A DNA stretch of 64,000 bases from Alistipes sp. (GTDB lineage: Bacteria; Bacteroidota; Bacteroidia; Bacteroidales; Rikenellaceae): assembly GCA_017399485.1 (NCBI GenBank), contig JAFQCA010000029.1, positions 143,379 through 207,378 of the forward strand, read 5' to 3'. Positions 16,878 through 26,847 of this stretch are shown one piece after another. Both the position numbers and the translations under genes were made by a program. The notes beneath the pieces were generated by a model. That model did no database searches. It saw nothing but the letters and a program-made list of their open reading frames with translations, and was not told the DNA's origin. The stretch's first letter is position 1, and each line of letters opens with the position of its first letter.

Positions 16878-18698
16878 ATGAAACATCAATTACGCAGCGC
16901 AGTGACAACCGTAGGCCGTCGTATGGCCGGTGCGAGAAGCCTTTGGAGAGCAAACGGAATGAAGAAAGAGCAGATGGGAATGCCCATCATCGGTATAGCC
17001 AACTCGTTTACGCAGATGGTACCCGGGCACGTTCATCTGCACGAGATTGGACAATACGTCAAACAACTCATCGAGGAGCAGGGTTGCTTTGCTGCGGAGT
17101 TTAACACCATAGCCATCGACGACGGCATAGCAATGGGACACGACGGTATGCTCTACTCGCTGCCCTCACGCGACATCATTGCCGACAGCGTTGAGTATAT
17201 GGCCAACGCCCACAAGGTGGATGCTTTGGTATGCATTAGCAACTGCGACAAGATTACTCCCGGTATGCTAATGGCATCGATGCGACTGAACATTCCAACG
17301 GTATTCGTTTCGGGTGGTCCGATGGAGGCTGGTCAGTTCCGCGGGCGTGGAGCCGACTTGATTGACGCTATGGTACTGAGCGCCGACGAGAAATGTACCG
17401 ACGAAGAGGCTGACGAGATTGAGGCTTCGGCCTGCCCGGGTTGCGGTTCTTGCTCTGGTATGTTTACAGCAAATTCGATGAACTGCCTGAACGAGGCATT
17501 GGGTTTGGCTCTGCCAGGCAACGGAACGATTGTCGCTACACACGAAAACCGCAAGGCGCTTTTTGCTAAGGCCGCACATCTGATTGTAGAGAATGCCAAA
17601 CGCTACTATTTCGAAGGCGACGAGAGTGTTCTGCCACGCTCGATAGCGACAAAGGCTGCATTCGAGAACGCTATGTCGCTCGATATCGCTATGGGAGGCT
17701 CTACTAATACCGTATTGCACCTGTTGGCTATTGCTCACGAGGCTGGAGTTGATTTCACGATGGCTGATATTGACCGCCTTTCACGCAAGATTCCTGTACT
17801 TTGCAAGGTCGCGCCCAACGGACATTACCACGTACAAGATGTAAACCGCGCAGGTGGTATTATGGGAATACTCGGAGAATTGGCACGTAACGGACTTATT
17901 GATACATCAGTAGCAAGAGTGGATACTCCCACGCTGGCGGCAACACTTGAAAAGTATTACTATGGCTCGGAGTCATTCAGCGACGAGGCTCGAAAGATAT
18001 ATCTGAGCGCTCCAGCCAACCGTTATAGTCGTGTTATGGGCTCGCAGGCTACATACTATGCCGAGATGGATAACGACCACGCGGAGGGTTGTATTCGCGA
18101 TTTTGAACACGCATATTTCCACGACGGTGGTTTGGCCGTATTGGTCGGTAACATTGCCCGCAAAGGCTGTATCGTAAAGACCGCAGGTGTGGACCAGAGC
18201 CTGATGCAGTTCAGCGGCAAGGCGAAAGTATTTGAGTCACAGGAGCAGGCTATGAATGGTATTTTGGGTGGCGAAGTAGAGGCTGGAGATGTTGTAGTTA
18301 TCCGTTACGAGGGCCCAAAGGGTGGTCCCGGTATGCAGGAGATGCTCTACCCCACTTCATACCTGAAGTCAAAACATCTGGACAAGGCCTGCGCCTTAAT
18401 TACCGATGGTCGTTTTTCGGGTGGAACATCAGGATTATCGATTGGCCACGTCTCTCCTGAGGCAGCATCGGGAGGTGAGATTGGCATAATCCGCGATGGA
18501 GATATTATTGATATAGACATCACCAACCGCGCAATCAATCTACGCATCAGCGACGAAGAGTTACAAGAGCGTATGGCTGCGTGGACATCATTCCGTCCTG
18601 CAAGCCGTGACCGTCAAATACCCCAATCACTCAGAGCATATTCATTATTGGTGTCATCAGCCGACCAAGGCGCAGTGAGAATATTGCCAGAAGAGTAG
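16878..18698 (+). CDS. ilvD: Dihydroxy-acid dehydratase
   Basis: A 606-residue IlvD that dehydrates dihydroxy-isovalerate and dihydroxy-methylvalerate to the 2-keto acid precursors of Val, Leu and Ile. I start at 16878 ([15 protein letters not shown]), the usual N-terminus. The frame stays open to 16794 only because it crosses the attenuator hairpins. Iron-sulphur ligands are visible in CISNCDK and [19 protein letters not shown], and the C-terminus has [23 protein letters not shown]. It is the first enzyme gene of the operon. Confidence 0.97.
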   Translation: MKHQLRSAVTTVGRRMAGARSLWRANGMKKEQMGMPIIGIANSFTQMVPGHVHLHEIGQYVKQLIEEQGCFAAEFNTIAIDDGIAMGHDGMLYSLPSRDIIADSVEYMANAHKVDALVCISNCDKITPGMLMASMRLNIPTVFVSGGPMEAGQFRGRGADLIDAMVLSADEKCTDEEADEIEASACPGCGSCSGMFTANSMNCLNEALGLALPGNGTIVATHENRKALFAKAAHLIVENAKRYYFEGDESVLPRSIATKAAFENAMSLDIAMGGSTNTVLHLLAIAHEAGVDFTMADIDRLSRKIPVLCKVAPNGHYHVQDVNRAGGIMGILGELARNGLIDTSVARVDTPTLAATLEKYYYGSESFSDEARKIYLSAPANRYSRVMGSQATYYAEMDNDHAEGCIRDFEHAYFHDGGLAVLVGNIARKGCIVKTAGVDQSLMQFSGKAKVFESQEQAMNGILGGEVEAGDVVVIRYEGPKGGPGMQEMLYPTSYLKSKHLDKACALITDGRFSGGTSGLSIGHVSPEAASGGEIGIIRDGDIIDIDITNRAINLRISDEELQERMAAWTSFRPASRDRQIPQSLRAYSLLVSSADQGAVRILPEE

Positions 18699-18750
18699 TC
18701 CACAATAGTGACAACAAGAAACAGTTTCTACTACACGAACTTAAAAGATT

Positions 18751-20487
18751 ATGATTTCAGGTTTTAACATAGAAGAAGCCACAACGCAAAAGAAAAAGGA
18801 CTTACCACGCATATCGGGAGCCGAAGCCGTTATCCGCTCATTCATCGAAGAAGGGGTGGAGACCATATTCGGATATCCGGGTGGTGCTATCATCCCTGTT
18901 TATGACGCTTTATACGACTACCAGGACAGACTAAATCACATTTTGGTACGCCACGAGCAGTGCGCTCTACACGCTGCACAAGGTTACGCCAGAGCAAGTG
19001 GCCGTACGGGTGTATGTATCGTTACATCGGGGCCCGGTGCTACGAATACAGTTACGGGATTGGCCGATGCTATGCTTGATTCCACGCCCGTCGTTTTAAT
19101 TAGCGGTCAGGTGGCATCAAACACATTGGGTACAGATGCCTTTCAAGAGATTAACTTCCTGGAAATTACACAATCCGTCACAAAGTGGAACTGTCAGGTA
19201 AAACGTGCAGAGGATGTTCCCGCCGCTATTGCAAAGGCTTTTTATATCGCCGCAAGCGGACGTCCGGGTCCTGTTGTAGTGGACATTACGAAGGATGCAC
19301 AGAACGGAATGTTGGATTTCGACTACCAACCCGTAAAGTTCATTCGCAGTTACCAGCCTTATCGCGAAATTGATAACGACCAAATCTTGGAGGCTGCACG
19401 ATTGATAAATCTTGCAAAGAAACCTATGGCATTGATTGGTCAGGGGGTTATCTTAGGAGGTGCCGAGAATGAATTAAAAGAGTTCTTGGAGAAGAGCGGT
19501 ATTCCCGCAGCAGCCACTCTGCTCGGATTGTCGGCTCTCCCATCAGACCATCCTCAATATGTCGGAATGCTGGGTATGCACGGAAACTATGGTCCCAATA
19601 TCAAAAACCGCGATTGCGACCTGCTCATAGCGATAGGTATGCGATTCGATGACCGTGTAACGGGCGATGCATCACAATTCGGCATAAATGCAAAAATCAT
19701 CCATCTGGAGATTGACCCTGCCGAGGTAAACAAATTGGTATATGCAGATGTGCCTATCATCGGAGATGTTAAGCAGACACTACCGATGCTTACCGAGAAG
19801 ATTAGCCAAAATGACCATACCGCGTGGCTGAACGAGTTCCGTGTATGTTACAACATAGAGCGCGAGGATATCATCGAGCCCGCCATAGCCCGTCGAGGAG
19901 CACATCTGAGAATGGGCGAAGTTGTAGATGCCGTAGCGCAGCAATTCGATGATGCCATACTCGTTACCGACGTAGGCCAGCAGCAGATGTTCGCATCACG
20001 CTATTTTAAGTTCAAGCAGACACGTAGCATCATCACCTCTGGCGGTTTGGGCACAATGGGTTTTGGTTTACCCGCAGCCATAGGAGCAAAGATAGGCGCA
20101 CCAGAGAGAGATGTATGTCTGTTTGTGGGTGATGGAGGCCTGCAGATGACATCGCAGGAGTTGGGAACGATATATCAGTCACAGGTAGGCGTAAAGATTA
20201 TATTAATGAACAATGGTTACTTGGGAATGGTACGTCAATGGCAGGAGTTGTTCTACAATCATCGCTACTCGTTTACAGAACTTACAAATCCCGACTTTGA
20301 ACTATTGGCAAAGGCTAACCGCATACCCTACCGTTGCGTAGAGCGCCACGAGGATTTGGAAGATGCAATCCGCGAGATGCGCGAGACAGAGGGAGCATTT
20401 TTGCTGGAGATGAGAGTCGAAAAGGAGGAGAATGTATTCCCGATGGTACCGGCAGGCCAGCCAGTAACAAATATCCGATTAGAGTAA
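18751..20487 (+). CDS. ilvB: Acetolactate synthase large subunit
   Basis: A 578-residue thiamine-diphosphate enzyme that condenses two pyruvates, or pyruvate with 2-ketobutyrate, in the first common step of Val/Leu/Ile synthesis. The catalytic Glu lies in the N-terminal domain (LVRHEQCALHAAQGYARASG), preceded by GYPGGAIIPVYDAL. The ThDP/Mg motif is GDGGLQMTSQELGT ... LMNNGYLGMVRQWQ. The FAD-binding middle domain is present, so it is of the anabolic AHAS type rather than catabolic. The first 20 residues (FNIEEATTQKKKDLP) are a variable extension. The regulatory subunit gene follows after 18 bp. Confidence 0.97.
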   Translation: MISGFNIEEATTQKKKDLPRISGAEAVIRSFIEEGVETIFGYPGGAIIPVYDALYDYQDRLNHILVRHEQCALHAAQGYARASGRTGVCIVTSGPGATNTVTGLADAMLDSTPVVLISGQVASNTLGTDAFQEINFLEITQSVTKWNCQVKRAEDVPAAIAKAFYIAASGRPGPVVVDITKDAQNGMLDFDYQPVKFIRSYQPYREIDNDQILEAARLINLAKKPMALIGQGVILGGAENELKEFLEKSGIPAAATLLGLSALPSDHPQYVGMLGMHGNYGPNIKNRDCDLLIAIGMRFDDRVTGDASQFGINAKIIHLEIDPAEVNKLVYADVPIIGDVKQTLPMLTEKISQNDHTAWLNEFRVCYNIEREDIIEPAIARRGAHLRMGEVVDAVAQQFDDAILVTDVGQQQMFASRYFKFKQTRSIITSGGLGTMGFGLPAAIGAKIGAPERDVCLFVGDGGLQMTSQELGTIYQSQVGVKIILMNNGYLGMVRQWQELFYNHRYSFTELTNPDFELLAKANRIPYRCVERHEDLEDAIREMRETEGAFLLEMRVEKEENVFPMVPAGQPVTNIRLE

Positions 20488-20505
20488 ATTGAAACACGTG
20501 AAGAG

Positions 20506-21042
20506 ATGGAAAAGGAGTTTATCATAACAATATTTTCAGAGAATACTGTTGGTCTGTTGAGTCAGATTACTACGGTATTTACTCACCGCAATGTAAACAT
20601 CGAATCATTTACAGCATCGGAATCAGCCATTGAAGGCATCTATAAGCATACGATTATCGTAAAGAATGATGCCGACAAGGTGGCCAATTTAGTCAAACAG
20701 ATAGAGAAAAAAATTGACGTATTGAAGGTATTTTGCTATACACCCAATGAGGTCGTGTTGCAAGAGTTGGCTCTCTACAAGGTGCAGCGTAGTCGTAACG
20801 TCGAGGACTTGGTAAGACGGCACAATGTGCGCATATTAGACATCCACGACGACTATATCGTGCTGGAGAAGACGGGGCACAAGGAGGAGATTAGAGAGTT
20901 ATACCGTATGTTGGAGCCCTATGGCGTTTACCAATTTGTATGTTCCGGGCAGGTTGCAATAATCAAATCGCAGAGAGAGTTGCTTAGCGAGTATCTTGCC
21001 TATGTGGACCAACGTCAAAAGATGCTCAACGAAGAGAAATAG
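20506..21042 (+). CDS. ilvN: Acetolactate synthase small (regulatory) subunit
   Basis: A 178-residue regulatory subunit that activates IlvB and confers valine feedback inhibition. Residues 1-75 form an ACT domain (FIITIFSENTVGLLSQITTVFTHRNVNIESFTAS) of the usual effector-binding kind. Residues 80-165 form the second, larger regulatory domain (LALYKV, ILDIHDDYIVLEKTGHKEEI, YGVYQFVCSGQVAI). It immediately follows the large-subunit gene, supporting a 1:1 complex. The name ilvH would be equally apt, since isozymes are not distinguishable here. Confidence 0.94.
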   Translation: MEKEFIITIFSENTVGLLSQITTVFTHRNVNIESFTASESAIEGIYKHTIIVKNDADKVANLVKQIEKKIDVLKVFCYTPNEVVLQELALYKVQRSRNVEDLVRRHNVRILDIHDDYIVLEKTGHKEEIRELYRMLEPYGVYQFVCSGQVAIIKSQRELLSEYLAYVDQRQKMLNEEK

Positions 21043-21092
21043 GATATTATTAATAGAAGCATATAACAAAAACTATAAAAAACTTAAAAATT

Positions 21093-22139
21093 ATGGCAAA
21101 GATGAATTTTGGTGGCGTTGAAGAGAACGTCGTAACACGTGAGGAGTATCCATTGGCAAAGGCTTTGGAGACATTGAAGGATGAGACTATCGCTATTATA
21201 GGTTATGGTGTACAGGGCCCCGGTCAATCACTCAACTTGCGCGACAACGGTTTTAATGTTATCGTAGGTCAACGTAAAGATTCAAAGAGTTGGGACAAGG
21301 CTGTTGCTGACGGTTGGGTACCGGGCGAGACTTTGTTCGACATCGAGGAGGCTTGCCAGAAGGCTACAATCATCGAGTATTTGCTCTCTGATGCTGGTCA
21401 GATTTCAGTATGGCCCACAGTGAAGAAGCACTTGACAGCAGGCAAGGCACTCTATTTCTCTCACGGTTTCGGCATCACATACAAGGAGCGTACAGGTATC
21501 GTACCTCCCGCAGATGTAGATGTAATCTTGGTAGCACCCAAGGGTTCAGGCACATCACTTCGTCGTATGTTCTTGCAGGGCAGAGGCTTGAATTCAAGTT
21601 ATGCTATCTTCCAAGATGCTACAGGCAAGGCTTGGGACCGCGTAATCGCACTCGGTATCGGTGTAGGTTCAGGTTACTTGTTCGAAACATCATTCAAGCG
21701 TGAGGTTTACTCTGACCTTACAGGTGAGCGTGGTACATTGATGGGCGCTATTCAGGGTATCTTCGCAGCGCAGTATGAGGTTTTACGTCAAAATGGTCAC
21801 ACACCTTCAGAGGCCTTCAACGAGACTGTAGAGGAACTCTCGCAGAGCCTTATGCCGCTGATTGCAGAGAATGGTATGGATTGGATGTATGCAAACTGCT
21901 CGACTACTGCTCAACGTGGCGCACTCGATTGGTGGAAGAAGTTCCGCGATGCTACACGCCCCGTATTTGAGGAGTTGTATAGCGAGGTTGCTTGCGGTAA
22001 TGAGGCACAGCGCAGTATCGACACCAACTCACAGCCCGATTACCGTGCTAAGTTGGAGGAGGAGTTGCGCGAGATGCGTGAAACGGAGATGTGGCAGGCT
22101 GGAGCCGTAGTACGCAAACTCCGCCCTGAGAACAACTAA
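21093..22139 (+). CDS. ilvC: Ketol-acid reductoisomerase (NADP+)
   Basis: A 348-residue KARI that rearranges and reduces acetolactate or acetohydroxybutyrate. The Rossmann motif is IIGYGVQGPGQSLNLRDNGFNVIVGQRKDSKSW; Arg/Lys/Ser in the beta2-alphaB loop fit NADPH use. The catalytic C-terminal knotted domain has Glu and Asp Mg ligands around SDLTGERGTLMGAIQGIF and a later TVEELSQSLMPLI. The protein is of the short, Bacteroidota form rather than the 490-residue enterobacterial form. A strong hairpin lies in the gap before leuA. Confidence 0.95.
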   Translation: MAKMNFGGVEENVVTREEYPLAKALETLKDETIAIIGYGVQGPGQSLNLRDNGFNVIVGQRKDSKSWDKAVADGWVPGETLFDIEEACQKATIIEYLLSDAGQISVWPTVKKHLTAGKALYFSHGFGITYKERTGIVPPADVDVILVAPKGSGTSLRRMFLQGRGLNSSYAIFQDATGKAWDRVIALGIGVGSGYLFETSFKREVYSDLTGERGTLMGAIQGIFAAQYEVLRQNGHTPSEAFNETVEELSQSLMPLIAENGMDWMYANCSTTAQRGALDWWKKFRDATRPVFEELYSEVACGNEAQRSIDTNSQPDYRAKLEEELREMRETEMWQAGAVVRKLRPENN

Positions 22140-22155
22140 TCATTTTTTGGAATAT

Positions 22156-22191
22156 TCCGACAATAGGCCTCTCAAGCAGGCCTATGTCGGA
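22156..22191 (+). repeat. Intra-operon hairpin between ilvC and leuA
   Basis: TCCGACA-A-TAGGCCT and AGGCCTATGTCGGA pair over 14 bp with one bulged A and a 7-base loop. There is no T-tract after it and no promoter box between ilvC and leuA, so it looks like an mRNA-processing or stability element rather than a full terminator. Confidence 0.7.
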
Positions 22192-22216
22192 TTAATATAC
22201 CCTGACGAAAAAGAGT

Positions 22217-23713
22217 ATGAGCGAAAAAGTATATATATTTGATACCACACTGCGTGACGCAGAGCAAGTTCCCGGCTGTCAACTCAATACAATCGAAAAG
22301 ATTGAAGTGGCTCGCCAATTGGAGAAGTTGGGTGTAGATATAATTGAGGCTGGATTCCCCATCTCAAGCCCAGGAGATTTCAACTCGGTAGTCGAGATTT
22401 CAAAGGCGGTAACCTCACCTACAATCTGCGCCTTGACTCGTGCTGTCAAGAAGGATATTGACGTGGCTGCACAATCGTTGGAGTTTGCAAAGCGTGGCCG
22501 TATACATACAGGTATCGGGACATCAACATATCACATCTACGAGAAGTTGCGAATGACTCCCGACACCGTTCTGGAGCAGGCTGTCGAGGCTGTAAAGTAT
22601 GCACGCCGATTTGTGGAGGATGTAGAGTTTTATGCCGAAGATGCAGGTCGTACCGACGAAGAGTTCTTGGCTCGTGTCGTTGAGGCTGTAATTGCTGCAG
22701 GTGCTACTGTTGTAAATATCCCCGATACAACGGGTTACTGTCTGCCCAGCGAGTACGGAGCAAAGATTGCATATTTGAAGAATAATGTTCCCAACATCGA
22801 CAAGGCCATCATCTCGACACACTGCCATAACGACCTCGGTATGGCTACGGCAAATACTTTGGCTGGCGTACAGAACGGAGCGCGTCAGGTGGAAGTAACC
22901 ATAAACGGTTTGGGCGAGCGAGCGGGTAATACAGCAATGGAGGAGGTGGTAATGGCCATCAAGTGTCACTCAAATCTCGACTTTGAGGTTGGCATTGATT
23001 CACGTCAAATCATCACCACCAGCAAGTTGGTATCTAATCTGATGCGTATGCCCGTACAGGCCAACAAGGCTATCGTTGGACGTAACGCTTTTGCTCATTC
23101 ATCAGGCATACATCAGGACGGCGTATTGAAGAGCCGCGAGACTTACGAGATTATAGCCCCCGAAGATGTTGGTGTTGACCAATCAAGCATTGTACTGACG
23201 GCTCGTAGTGGCCGTGCTGCATTAAAGCACCATCTGGCAGAGATTGGATATACCCCCGAAAATGAGGAGTTGGATGATATATATCAGCGTTTCTTGGAGT
23301 TGGCCGACAAGAAGAAGATGGTTACAACCAGAGATTTGGAGGTATTGATTGGTACATCGGCGGCACGTCGTCGTATGAATATTCAACTCACAGGCTTGCA
23401 GGTTGTCTGCGGAAAGTCAAGTATTCCGACTGCAACCGTTCAGATTAGTTTCGATGGTGACACATTTACCGAGACAGCCTGCGGAAATGGTCCTGTTGAT
23501 GCTGCTATAACCGCTGTAAAGAATATCACAAAGCGCAGAGTTCATATTGAGGAGTTCCTCGTTCAGGCTATCACACGTGGTAGTGACGACTTGGGTAAGG
23601 TACACATTCAAATCTCACACAAGGGCAAGATGTATCACGGATTCGGAGCGAATACCGACATTGTAACGGCTGCCGTAGAATCGTTTATCGATGCAATTTC
23701 GAAAATTTCATAA
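22217..23713 (+). CDS. leuA: 2-Isopropylmalate synthase
   Basis: A 498-residue LeuA that joins acetyl-CoA to 2-ketoisovalerate, the committed step to leucine. The DRE-TIM metallolyase barrel shows the metal-binding Asp and catalytic Arg in [33 protein letters not shown] (HxH metal site), and [18 protein letters not shown]. The C-terminal regulatory domain ([11 protein letters not shown] ... [12 protein letters not shown] ... [17 protein letters not shown]) senses leucine in homologues. One oddity is residue 15: it is Ala where the family signature normally has Gly (LRDGEQ). Everything else is intact. Confidence 0.95.
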   Translation: MSEKVYIFDTTLRDAEQVPGCQLNTIEKIEVARQLEKLGVDIIEAGFPISSPGDFNSVVEISKAVTSPTICALTRAVKKDIDVAAQSLEFAKRGRIHTGIGTSTYHIYEKLRMTPDTVLEQAVEAVKYARRFVEDVEFYAEDAGRTDEEFLARVVEAVIAAGATVVNIPDTTGYCLPSEYGAKIAYLKNNVPNIDKAIISTHCHNDLGMATANTLAGVQNGARQVEVTINGLGERAGNTAMEEVVMAIKCHSNLDFEVGIDSRQIITTSKLVSNLMRMPVQANKAIVGRNAFAHSSGIHQDGVLKSRETYEIIAPEDVGVDQSSIVLTARSGRAALKHHLAEIGYTPENEELDDIYQRFLELADKKKMVTTRDLEVLIGTSAARRRMNIQLTGLQVVCGKSSIPTATVQISFDGDTFTETACGNGPVDAAITAVKNITKRRVHIEEFLVQAITRGSDDLGKVHIQISHKGKMYHGFGANTDIVTAAVESFIDAISKIS

Positions 23714-23723
23714 ACCATAACAG

Positions 23724-25118
23724 ATGAACACGTTATTCGACAAAATATGGGATGCGCATACCGTCAAGACTCTTGACGGAGGGTCGTGCGTACTCTACAT
23801 CGACCGTCAATACATACACGAGGTGACCAGCCCGCAAGCCTTTGCTGGTCTGCGTCAGCGCGGAATAGGTGTATTTCGCCCTGAGCAGGTTACGGCAAGT
23901 CCCGACCATAATATCCCCACACAAAATCAGCATCTCCCTATTGCGGAGCCACAATCTGCCGAGCAGGTGGCAACGCTGGAGCGAAACTGCAAGGAGAATG
24001 GAATCACAATATTTCCAATCGACTCGGAGCGTAACGGCATTATCCACGTAATTGGGCCTCAGACAGGACTCACACAGCCCGGTATGACAATAGTATGTGG
24101 AGATAGCCACACTTCGACTCACGGTGCGTTAGGTTGCGTAGCATTTGGTATCGGAACAAGTGAGGTAGAGATGGCTTTGGCATCACAGTGTATCTTGCAG
24201 TCAAAACCCAAAAGTATGCGCATAAATGTCGAAGGCGAATTGGGTAAAGGAATCTGCTCAAAAGATATAATACTATACATCATCTCAAAGTTAGGTACAG
24301 GAGGCGGCACTGGCCATTTTGTTGAGTTTGCAGGTTCGGCAATCCGCTCACTCTCGATGGAGGCGCGTATGACAATCTGCAATATGAGTATCGAGATGGG
24401 CGCACGAGGCGGTATGATAGCCCCCGATGAGGTTACGTTCGAATACCTTAAGGGGCGTGAGTTCGCTCCCAAAGGCGAGGAGTGGGATAAGGCTGTAGCC
24501 TATTGGAGAACATTGTGCTCGGATGAGGATGCGGTATTCGACAAAGAGGTTACATTCGACGCTACAGACATCGAGCCAATGATAACCTACGGTACAAATC
24601 CGGGAATGGGTATAGCCGTTAGCGGAGCAATCCCTTCGGGCGAGGAGTTGGATGCCGCATCGAAAGCATCGTTCGACAAATCACTTGCATATATGGGATT
24701 TAAGGCAGGCGAGAAGATGGCAGGCAAGAAGGTCGATTATGTATTTGTCGGCAGTTGCACGAATGGCCGCATCGAGGATTTGCGAGCATTTGCGCACTTT
24801 GTCAAGGGTAGGAAGAAGGCCGACGGCGTAACAGCGTGGATAGTACCCGGAAGTAAGGAGGTCGAACGCCTTGCTATTGAGGAGGGCCTACGCGACATTC
24901 TCACAGAGGCTGGATTCGAACTACGACAACCCGGTTGCTCGGCTTGTCTTGCAATGAACGAAGATAAGATACCTGCAGGTAAATATTGTGTAGCGACTTC
25001 AAACCGCAATTTTGAGGGACGTCAAGGCCCCGACTCACGTACGTTACTCGCAGGACCGTTAGTAGCAGCGGCAGCTGCCATAACAGGAGTTGTGACAGAC
25101 CCCAGAGAGTTGATGTAG
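23724..25118 (+). CDS. leuC: 3-Isopropylmalate dehydratase large subunit
   Basis: A 464-residue aconitase-family subunit that, with LeuD, isomerises 2- to 3-isopropylmalate. The 4Fe-4S ligands are visible as Cys in [14 protein letters not shown] and the pair in [14 protein letters not shown]. Other conserved stretches are [26 protein letters not shown] and [17 protein letters not shown]. It begins 10 bp after leuA and is 24 bp from leuD. Length is normal for bacterial LeuC. Confidence 0.96.
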   Translation: MNTLFDKIWDAHTVKTLDGGSCVLYIDRQYIHEVTSPQAFAGLRQRGIGVFRPEQVTASPDHNIPTQNQHLPIAEPQSAEQVATLERNCKENGITIFPIDSERNGIIHVIGPQTGLTQPGMTIVCGDSHTSTHGALGCVAFGIGTSEVEMALASQCILQSKPKSMRINVEGELGKGICSKDIILYIISKLGTGGGTGHFVEFAGSAIRSLSMEARMTICNMSIEMGARGGMIAPDEVTFEYLKGREFAPKGEEWDKAVAYWRTLCSDEDAVFDKEVTFDATDIEPMITYGTNPGMGIAVSGAIPSGEELDAASKASFDKSLAYMGFKAGEKMAGKKVDYVFVGSCTNGRIEDLRAFAHFVKGRKKADGVTAWIVPGSKEVERLAIEEGLRDILTEAGFELRQPGCSACLAMNEDKIPAGKYCVATSNRNFEGRQGPDSRTLLAGPLVAAAAAITGVVTDPRELM

Positions 25119-25142
25119 AACTTTACAAAGTTGGATAAGACT

Positions 25143-25730
25143 ATGAGAAACAAATTCACTACCCTACTATCGACTGCGGTACCTCTTCCGATAGAGAACA
25201 TTGATACAGACCAGATTATACCCGCACGATTCTTGAAGGCCACAACGCGTGAAGGATTTGGCGAGAACCTCTTCCGCGACTGGCGCTATGATAGCAATGG
25301 AGAGCCCAAAGCCGACTTCGTTATGAACTCATCAACATACAAGGGGCAGATATTGGTAGCAGGAAAAAACTTCGGCTGCGGCTCAAGTCGCGAACACGCA
25401 GCGTGGGCTATTGATGGGGCAGGATTCAGAGCCGTCGTATCGAGTTTCTTTGCCGATATATTCCGTAACAACGCACTCAACAACGGATTATTACCCGTAC
25501 AGGTAAGTGATGATATGTTAGCGGCAATATTCCAAGCCATAGAGGCCAATCCCGCAACACAACTAAAGATTGACCTTGAGGCGCAAACCATCGAGATTGA
25601 AGGCTTCACAATAAAAGAGTCATTCGAGATTGCTCCTTACAAGAAACAGTGCTTGATGAATGGATACGACGATGTAGATTACTTGGTAAGCATTCATCAG
25701 GAGATTAAGGAGTTTGAGCAAAAGAGATAA
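25143..25730 (+). CDS. leuD: 3-Isopropylmalate dehydratase small subunit
   Basis: A 195-residue swivel-domain subunit of isopropylmalate isomerase. It starts at the ATG at 25143 ([16 protein letters not shown]); the TTG at 25131 is less likely. Family signatures are [14 protein letters not shown] near the N-terminus and [46 protein letters not shown], which contributes substrate contacts. The C-terminal [16 protein letters not shown] is also typical. It pairs with the adjacent leuC product. Confidence 0.95.
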   Translation: MRNKFTTLLSTAVPLPIENIDTDQIIPARFLKATTREGFGENLFRDWRYDSNGEPKADFVMNSSTYKGQILVAGKNFGCGSSREHAAWAIDGAGFRAVVSSFFADIFRNNALNNGLLPVQVSDDMLAAIFQAIEANPATQLKIDLEAQTIEIEGFTIKESFEIAPYKKQCLMNGYDDVDYLVSIHQEIKEFEQKR

Positions 25731-25751
25731 TTACATTTTAAGACAACGGAA

Positions 25752-26819
25752 ATGAAGAGCGTAAAGATTGCTGTTCTGCCAGGCGACGGCATTGGTCCAG
25801 AGATTGTAGCCGAAGCAGTAAAGGTGGTAGATAAGGTTGCAGCAAAATTTGATTATACGATTGAATACTCTCACGGAGTAGTTGGTGCTGCGGCAATAGA
25901 TGCTGTAGGAGAGCCCTACCCGAAGGAGACACACGAGAAGTGTATGGCTGCCGATGCTGTATTGTTTGGTGCCATTGGCGACCCTCGTTTCGATAACAAC
26001 CCCGAAGCCAAAGTTCGCCCGGAGCAGGGCTTGCTCGCTATGCGTAAACAGTTGGGCTTATTTGCAAACCTGCGCCCTGTGAATACATTTGAATCGTTAC
26101 TGCACCGTTCGCCACTACGTTACGATTTGGTTGAAGGAGCCGATTTCTTATGCGTAAGAGAGTTGACGGGTGGTTTGTATTTTGGACGTCCGCAAGGTCG
26201 CTCAGAAGATGGTCAGACAGCGTACGACACTTGCGTATATACCAAAGCCGAGATTGAGCGTATATGCCGTTTGGGATTTGAGTATGCAGCAAAGCGTCGT
26301 GGCAAATTAACCGTAGTCGATAAGGCAAACGTATTGGCTACATCGCGTCTGTGGCGCGAAACAGCCAAGTCTATGGAGAAAGATTATCCAAGCGTAGAGG
26401 TAGAATATATGTTCGTGGATAATGCGGCGATGAAGTTAATCCAACAACCTCGTCATTTTGACGTTATCGTCACCGAAAATATGTTTGGCGATATATTGAC
26501 CGATGAGGCAAGTGTTATTACAGGCTCACTCGGTCTGTTGCCGTCAGCATCAATCGGTGAAGGAACATCACTCTTTGAACCTATACACGGCTCATATCCT
26601 CAAGCGGCAGGTAAGAATATCGCCAACCCTATAGCGACGATTCTTTCGGCTGCAATGATGTTTGAGTATGCTTTCTCGGATATGGAGGCCGGAGCCGCTA
26701 TACGTCGCGCTGTAGCATTGTCAATTCAGGAGAATGTCGTCACAGAAGATATAGCGCCCGAAGGTATAAAACCCTGTTCGACAAGCGAAGTTGGCGATTT
26801 TATCGCAGCGCATATTTAA
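25752..26819 (+). CDS. leuB: 3-Isopropylmalate dehydrogenase
   Basis: A 355-residue NAD-dependent oxidative decarboxylase making 2-ketoisocaproate, the keto acid of leucine. It starts with [19 protein letters not shown]. Substrate Arg residues lie in [20 protein letters not shown] carries the specificity loop, [13 protein letters not shown] holds the catalytic Lys, and [21 protein letters not shown] has the metal Asp residues. The NAD site is [20 protein letters not shown]. Length matches the family. It closes the leu block; ilvA follows 28 bp later. Confidence 0.96.
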   Translation: MKSVKIAVLPGDGIGPEIVAEAVKVVDKVAAKFDYTIEYSHGVVGAAAIDAVGEPYPKETHEKCMAADAVLFGAIGDPRFDNNPEAKVRPEQGLLAMRKQLGLFANLRPVNTFESLLHRSPLRYDLVEGADFLCVRELTGGLYFGRPQGRSEDGQTAYDTCVYTKAEIERICRLGFEYAAKRRGKLTVVDKANVLATSRLWRETAKSMEKDYPSVEVEYMFVDNAAMKLIQQPRHFDVIVTENMFGDILTDEASVITGSLGLLPSASIGEGTSLFEPIHGSYPQAAGKNIANPIATILSAAMMFEYAFSDMEAGAAIRRAVALSIQENVVTEDIAPEGIKPCSTSEVGDFIAAHI

Positions 26820-26847
26820 TATTTTAGACTATACCCAACTTTAAGAG

